Source of the DNA: Ohtaekwangia sp.
Lineage (GTDB): Bacteria; Bacteroidota; Bacteroidia; Cytophagales; Cyclobacteriaceae
DNA length: 64,000 nt
Assembly: GCA_021155195.1 (NCBI GenBank)
Contig: JAJNPV010000050.1
Location: 682,001-746,000, forward strand
Direction: 5' to 3'
Shown: positions 60,680 through 64,000 of the stretch, one piece after another
How the letters are laid out: each line of letters starts with the position of its first letter
How positions within the stretch are numbered: position 1 is the first letter of the stretch
Notes under the pieces: model-generated
What the model was told of the DNA's origin: nothing
Seen by the model: the letters and a program-made list of their open reading frames with translations, nothing else
Database searches by the model: none
Translations under genes and position numbers: made by a program

Positions 60680-62680
60680 ATGAGAGTTAGCGTTGCATTG
60701 ATATTGGCGGGATTCATTGTGGTGGCAGGATGTAGCCCCGAGAAGAAGGTTATGAAGTCCTTCCGCTATGGGAAATATGAGAAAGTAATCGATTACTATA
60801 AAGGAACTCTCAAAAAAGATCCCAACAATGGAAAGGCAAACTATTTCCTCGCTGAATCTTATCGACTTTCCAACCGCATTAAGGAATCAGAGCCGTTCTA
60901 TGCCCGCGCAAAGGGCAAAGGAGTAAATCCGGATTCCGTTAAATTATATTACGCTAAATCACTTCAAGCGAACGCAAAGTATGCCGAGGCACGCACTGCG
61001 TTAGATGAGTTGGAAAGCACAACGGATAATGATAAGATGAAAGATCGTGCTCGCAGAGAGATTGATGGCATTGATTACCTCGACAAACTTTCTCAAAAAA
61101 AGAGTTACTATAAAATAAAGAATCTTGAAGCCATCAATACTCCCTTCACGGAGTATGCCCCGGTCTATTCAAACAATGAATTGTATTTTACTTCTTCGCG
61201 GAGTAATTCCCGCATTTATGAAGCTACGGGAACTCCCTTCACAGATCTTTATAAAGCTGAAACGAATGGAGCAAATGTGAATGCCAGCACGATTGCCCCG
61301 CTGCCAAGTTTCATCAACGAATCGAACATCAATGAAGGCTGCATTACCTTTACACCCGATGGCAAGACCATGATTTTTGCAAAGGGCAACAATGGCAAAC
61401 GTAAAGGAGCGATCGATGTAGATTTGTATTTGTCTCGCTATAGAAATGGCCAGTGGGCTGAACCAACCCCTATCAACATTAATCAACCGGATGCCTGGGA
61501 ATCAACCCCTGCATTAAGCCCGGATGGAAGAACTCTTTATTTCTCTTCTAATCGCAAAGGTGGTTTTGGTGGCCTTGATATTTATTCCGCGCAAATGGAT
61601 GGACGGGGTCGTTTTGGTAGAGTAAAGAATTTGGGGCCTGAAATAAATACAGCTGGTTCTGAAATGTTTCCTTATGTGTCTGAAAGTGGTAAAATGTTTT
61701 TCTCTTCCGATGGACATCCGGGCTATGGCATGTTGGATATTTTTGAAGTCAAACGCGCGAACGGAAAAACAGTAGTTCAGAATTTGGGAGAGCCGGTAAA
61801 CTCAACAGCCGATGATTTTGGAATTTACTTGTTCAAAGCGGATCGGGGATTTTTTACCTCCAACCGCGAAGGGGGCATGGGAGATGATGATATCTACACG
61901 TTTGTAAATGAAGATCCTGATTTAAAGGTTGTAAACTACTATTTGCAAGGTATTACGTACATGACTCGTAAGGATAGCACCCTTGAGATTTTACCGAATA
62001 CAAAAGTTGCTTTGCTTGATCAGGAAGGTGAGGTGATGCAGGATTTTGTTACGGGCAACGATGGTAAGTTTTTGTTCCGCGTTTACGAAAATGAAGATTA
62101 CTCATTGTTAGGGGAAACGGATGGATTCATTACCAAACGTCAATCGTATACAACCGTTGGGAAATCAGTTCCACTTGAGTCTTTGAAAGAACTTGTTACA
62201 AATATTACACTGGATACGATTATGGTGCTTGATCGTAAAGAGCGCAATAGGATTTTCGTTTTGGAAAATATCTATTTCGAATATAATGAATCATACATCC
62301 GTGCTGATGCCGCTAAAGAATTGGATAAACTGGTGACACTACTCAACGATAATACGGATCTAAAAATTGAGATGGGGTCGCATACGGATAGTGTGGCTTC
62401 GGAAGCTTATAACATAGAGCTTTCCCAACGCAGAGCAGAATCAACGGTTAATTATCTTATTAAAAAAGGTATTGATCCTGCAAGGCTGGTAGCGAAGGGG
62501 TATGGTGAATCCAAACCAATTGCGCGGAATACAAATCCCGATGGCAGTGATAATCCGGTTGGTCGCCAACGCAACCGAAGAACAGAATTTAAGATTCTGG
62601 AGATTGGTGCCCTGATTCAAAAGGGTGAGGAGGATGATGACGATAAGTACTTCCGAAACGAACTGAAAAAGAATGAGTGA
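60680..62680 (+). CDS. PorE-like lipoprotein of the type IX secretion system (TPR, PD40, OmpA)
   Basis: Lipoprotein of 666 residues; the lipobox is VVAGC with lipidated Cys18. Domains in order: TPR repeats (about 25-135), a PD40/WD40-type propeller (about 145-405; FTPDGKTMIFAKG, LSPDGRTLYFSSNRKGGFGG, FTSNREGGMGDDDIY), a carboxypeptidase-regulatory-like fold (about 425-510) and a C-terminal OmpA peptidoglycan-binding domain (about 535-650; IEMGSHTDSVASEAYN, LSQRRAESTVNYLIKKGI, GYGESKPI). This order is that of PorE, which ties the T9SS ring to peptidoglycan. Paralogues with the same order exist, so it could be a related protein. T9SS clients occur elsewhere in the window. Confidence 0.82.
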   Translation: MRVSVALILAGFIVVAGCSPEKKVMKSFRYGKYEKVIDYYKGTLKKDPNNGKANYFLAESYRLSNRIKESEPFYARAKGKGVNPDSVKLYYAKSLQANAKYAEARTALDELESTTDNDKMKDRARREIDGIDYLDKLSQKKSYYKIKNLEAINTPFTEYAPVYSNNELYFTSSRSNSRIYEATGTPFTDLYKAETNGANVNASTIAPLPSFINESNINEGCITFTPDGKTMIFAKGNNGKRKGAIDVDLYLSRYRNGQWAEPTPININQPDAWESTPALSPDGRTLYFSSNRKGGFGGLDIYSAQMDGRGRFGRVKNLGPEINTAGSEMFPYVSESGKMFFSSDGHPGYGMLDIFEVKRANGKTVVQNLGEPVNSTADDFGIYLFKADRGFFTSNREGGMGDDDIYTFVNEDPDLKVVNYYLQGITYMTRKDSTLEILPNTKVALLDQEGEVMQDFVTGNDGKFLFRVYENEDYSLLGETDGFITKRQSYTTVGKSVPLESLKELVTNITLDTIMVLDRKERNRIFVLENIYFEYNESYIRADAAKELDKLVTLLNDNTDLKIEMGSHTDSVASEAYNIELSQRRAESTVNYLIKKGIDPARLVAKGYGESKPIARNTNPDGSDNPVGRQRNRRTEFKILEIGALIQKGEEDDDDKYFRNELKKNE

Positions 62681-62818
62681 TCACGCACGCGTGATGCCGA
62701 TCATATAATTTCCGGTTAAAATTAAGTCAATCCTCCCTACGGGTAGGGTGATTTTAATCTGACCGTAAACAACCTTGCTCGTCATTCGTTCAACAGTGGA
62801 ACCCCAAATTCTAGCGTC

Positions 62819-64000
62819 ATGATTAAAAATTACTTCACCATCGCCCTGAGAAGTTTTTTAAAACACAAATCGTTTACATTTCTCAACATTATTGGTTTAT
62901 CGCTTGGCATGGTTGCCAGCCTGCTCATTTTACAATATGTAAAGTACGAGCGCAGCTTCGATGCATTTCACAGCAAGGCGGCAGACATCTATAGAGTGAA
63001 CTACGCCCAGTGGCAGAATGGCAAAGAACGCTTCAACTGTGCAGCTGCTGTGCCGGCTGTGGGTCCAGCGCTAAGGAACAACTTTCCGGAGGTATTGCGC
63101 TTCACGCGCTTGTTTCCGGTTAGTGGCATTGCCAGTTATAACAGTCCCACGCGTGGAGTGATCTCGTTCCGGGAAGATAAAATGCAGATCGCAGACTCAT
63201 CCGTGTTTGAAGTGTTTGATATTAATTTATTGCAAGGAGATAAAATTCAGTCTCTGGCAGGTCCCAACAAAGTGGTGTTGAGTGAACGTGCTGTTAAAAA
63301 ATATTTTGCCGATGAAGATCCGATTGGCAAAACGATTGCATGGGACGGCACACGCAAGTTTGAGGTGACGGGCGTATTTGAAACCCTGCCGGAGAATTCG
63401 CACATCAAGTTTGATTTTTTGTTTTCGTATGCTACGCTGAATGCTGAAACAAACAACGAGTCGGAAAAAGCCTGGGGATGGTATGATTTCAATACATACG
63501 TGTTGTTGCAGCCGGGCACCGACTATAAAGCTTTGCAGGCAAAATTTGACCAATGGCTCGCCAAAGAACGTGCGGAAGATTGGGCGAAGTATAACGGTAA
63601 GCAGGACTTTTGGCTTCAACCGTTAATGGATATTCATTTAGGCGCGGTGTTGCTTCAGGAGTCTCAACCGGAAGATCGTGGCGACCGCGACAGTGTGTAT
63701 GCTCTTTCGGCCATCGCACTCTTCATTTTGATCATCGCTTGGGTTAACTATATAAACTTAGCAACGGCTAAATCTTTTGAGCGTGCTAATGAAGTAGGCG
63801 TGCGCAAGGTGATGGGTGCACAGAAGAGCCAGCTGATGAATCAGTTCTTAAGTGAAGCGGTGTTGGTAAATTTATTCGCGGCAATTCTATCCGTGATAGC
63901 GGTTCGGTTGTTGTGGCCTGGATTCGCAAATTTGTCGGGACGTTCTATTCCACTTGATTATTTATTGCAATCAGATTTTTGGTTGTTGGCGGGTGGATTA
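62819..64000 (+). CDS. FtsX/MacB-type ABC transporter permease, cut by window end
   Basis: Open frame from the ATG at 62819 to the last base (394 codons, no stop), so the gene continues beyond the window. It begins KNYFTIALRSFLKHKSFTFLNIIGLSLGM, the family start with the first membrane helix, then YERSFDAFHSKAADIYRVNYAQ and a periplasmic MacB core domain. The first FtsX block begins near residue 300 (ERANEVGVRKVMGAQKSQLMNQFLSEAVLVN). It is a paralogue of the permease at 24517, with higher G+C than its surroundings. The 138 bases upstream show no clear promoter. Confidence 0.9.
   Translation, partial: MIKNYFTIALRSFLKHKSFTFLNIIGLSLGMVASLLILQYVKYERSFDAFHSKAADIYRVNYAQWQNGKERFNCAAAVPAVGPALRNNFPEVLRFTRLFPVSGIASYNSPTRGVISFREDKMQIADSSVFEVFDINLLQGDKIQSLAGPNKVVLSERAVKKYFADEDPIGKTIAWDGTRKFEVTGVFETLPENSHIKFDFLFSYATLNAETNNESEKAWGWYDFNTYVLLQPGTDYKALQAKFDQWLAKERAEDWAKYNGKQDFWLQPLMDIHLGAVLLQESQPEDRGDRDSVYALSAIALFILIIAWVNYINLATAKSFERANEVGVRKVMGAQKSQLMNQFLSEAVLVNLFAAILSVIAVRLLWPGFANLSGRSIPLDYLLQSDFWLLAGGL

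Overview
This 64 kb window looks like part of the chromosome of a Bacteroidota bacterium, most likely of the order Cytophagales. The evidence is: secreted proteins with C-terminal type IX secretion (T9SS) sorting domains, a PorE-like T9SS lipoprotein, promoters of the Bacteroidota form (TTTG, about 19 bases, TAnnTTTG), a fused CrtYc/CrtYd-type lycopene cyclase, FtsX/MacB-type permeases with no neighbouring ATPase, and the rpsU-xerC-hpf gene order. No ribosomal RNA, prophage or CRISPR array was seen. One tRNA (Phe, GAA) is present.

Layout. 1-4150: a TPR-histidine kinase/NarL-type regulator pair and a secreted lipocalin-like protein. 4250-6970: DNA polymerase I, with an apparently dead proofreading domain. 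7020-8360: a T9SS client. 8620-14780: a carotenoid locus, made of a CarH/LitR-like B12 photoreceptor regulator, an ECF sigma factor, crtI, crtB, idi, an SRPBCC protein, crtZ and a fused lycopene cyclase. Together these would give zeaxanthin from GGPP; no crtE is present here. 14780-18290: a haem/iron-uptake type cluster (PepSY membrane protein, TonB receptor, small membrane protein), on the opposite strand and converging on the carotenoid operon. 18400-26930: a TolB-amidohydrolase, an outer-membrane barrel, an ECF sigma with a small membrane partner, and an ABC permease. 26935-27490: a DUF433/DUF5615 toxin-antitoxin pair whose toxin is frameshifted. 27500-33400: RluB-like pseudouridine synthase with a repeat tail, ScpB, a DksA-like protein with an H1-like tail, and a large lamin-tail secreted protein. 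33440-35150: asd and lemA.

35200-39600 is the accessory-looking part. A decayed IS110 transposase lies beside a three-domain regulator (DUF4242, class III cyclase-like, AraC) and a nitrilase-methyltransferase fusion. No described system known to me matches this pair, and it is the best candidate here for something new. 39750-44260 is the rimP-nusA-infB operon, with a canonical promoter and a leader hairpin. 44360-46650 makes UDP-xylose (ugd, uxs). 46830-52450 holds acyl-CoA dehydrogenase, rpsU, xerC, hpf, metK, a tetrapyrrole-methylase-type methyltransferase and a hydrolase. 52590-64000 holds lysA, an MFS transporter, a flavoprotein, a 7TM histidine kinase, tRNA-Phe, a two-gene Fe-S oxidoreductase, a conserved hypothetical gene, the PorE-like protein and a permease cut by the window end.

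All calls come from reading the sequence. No database search was run, so family names rest on motif recognition.
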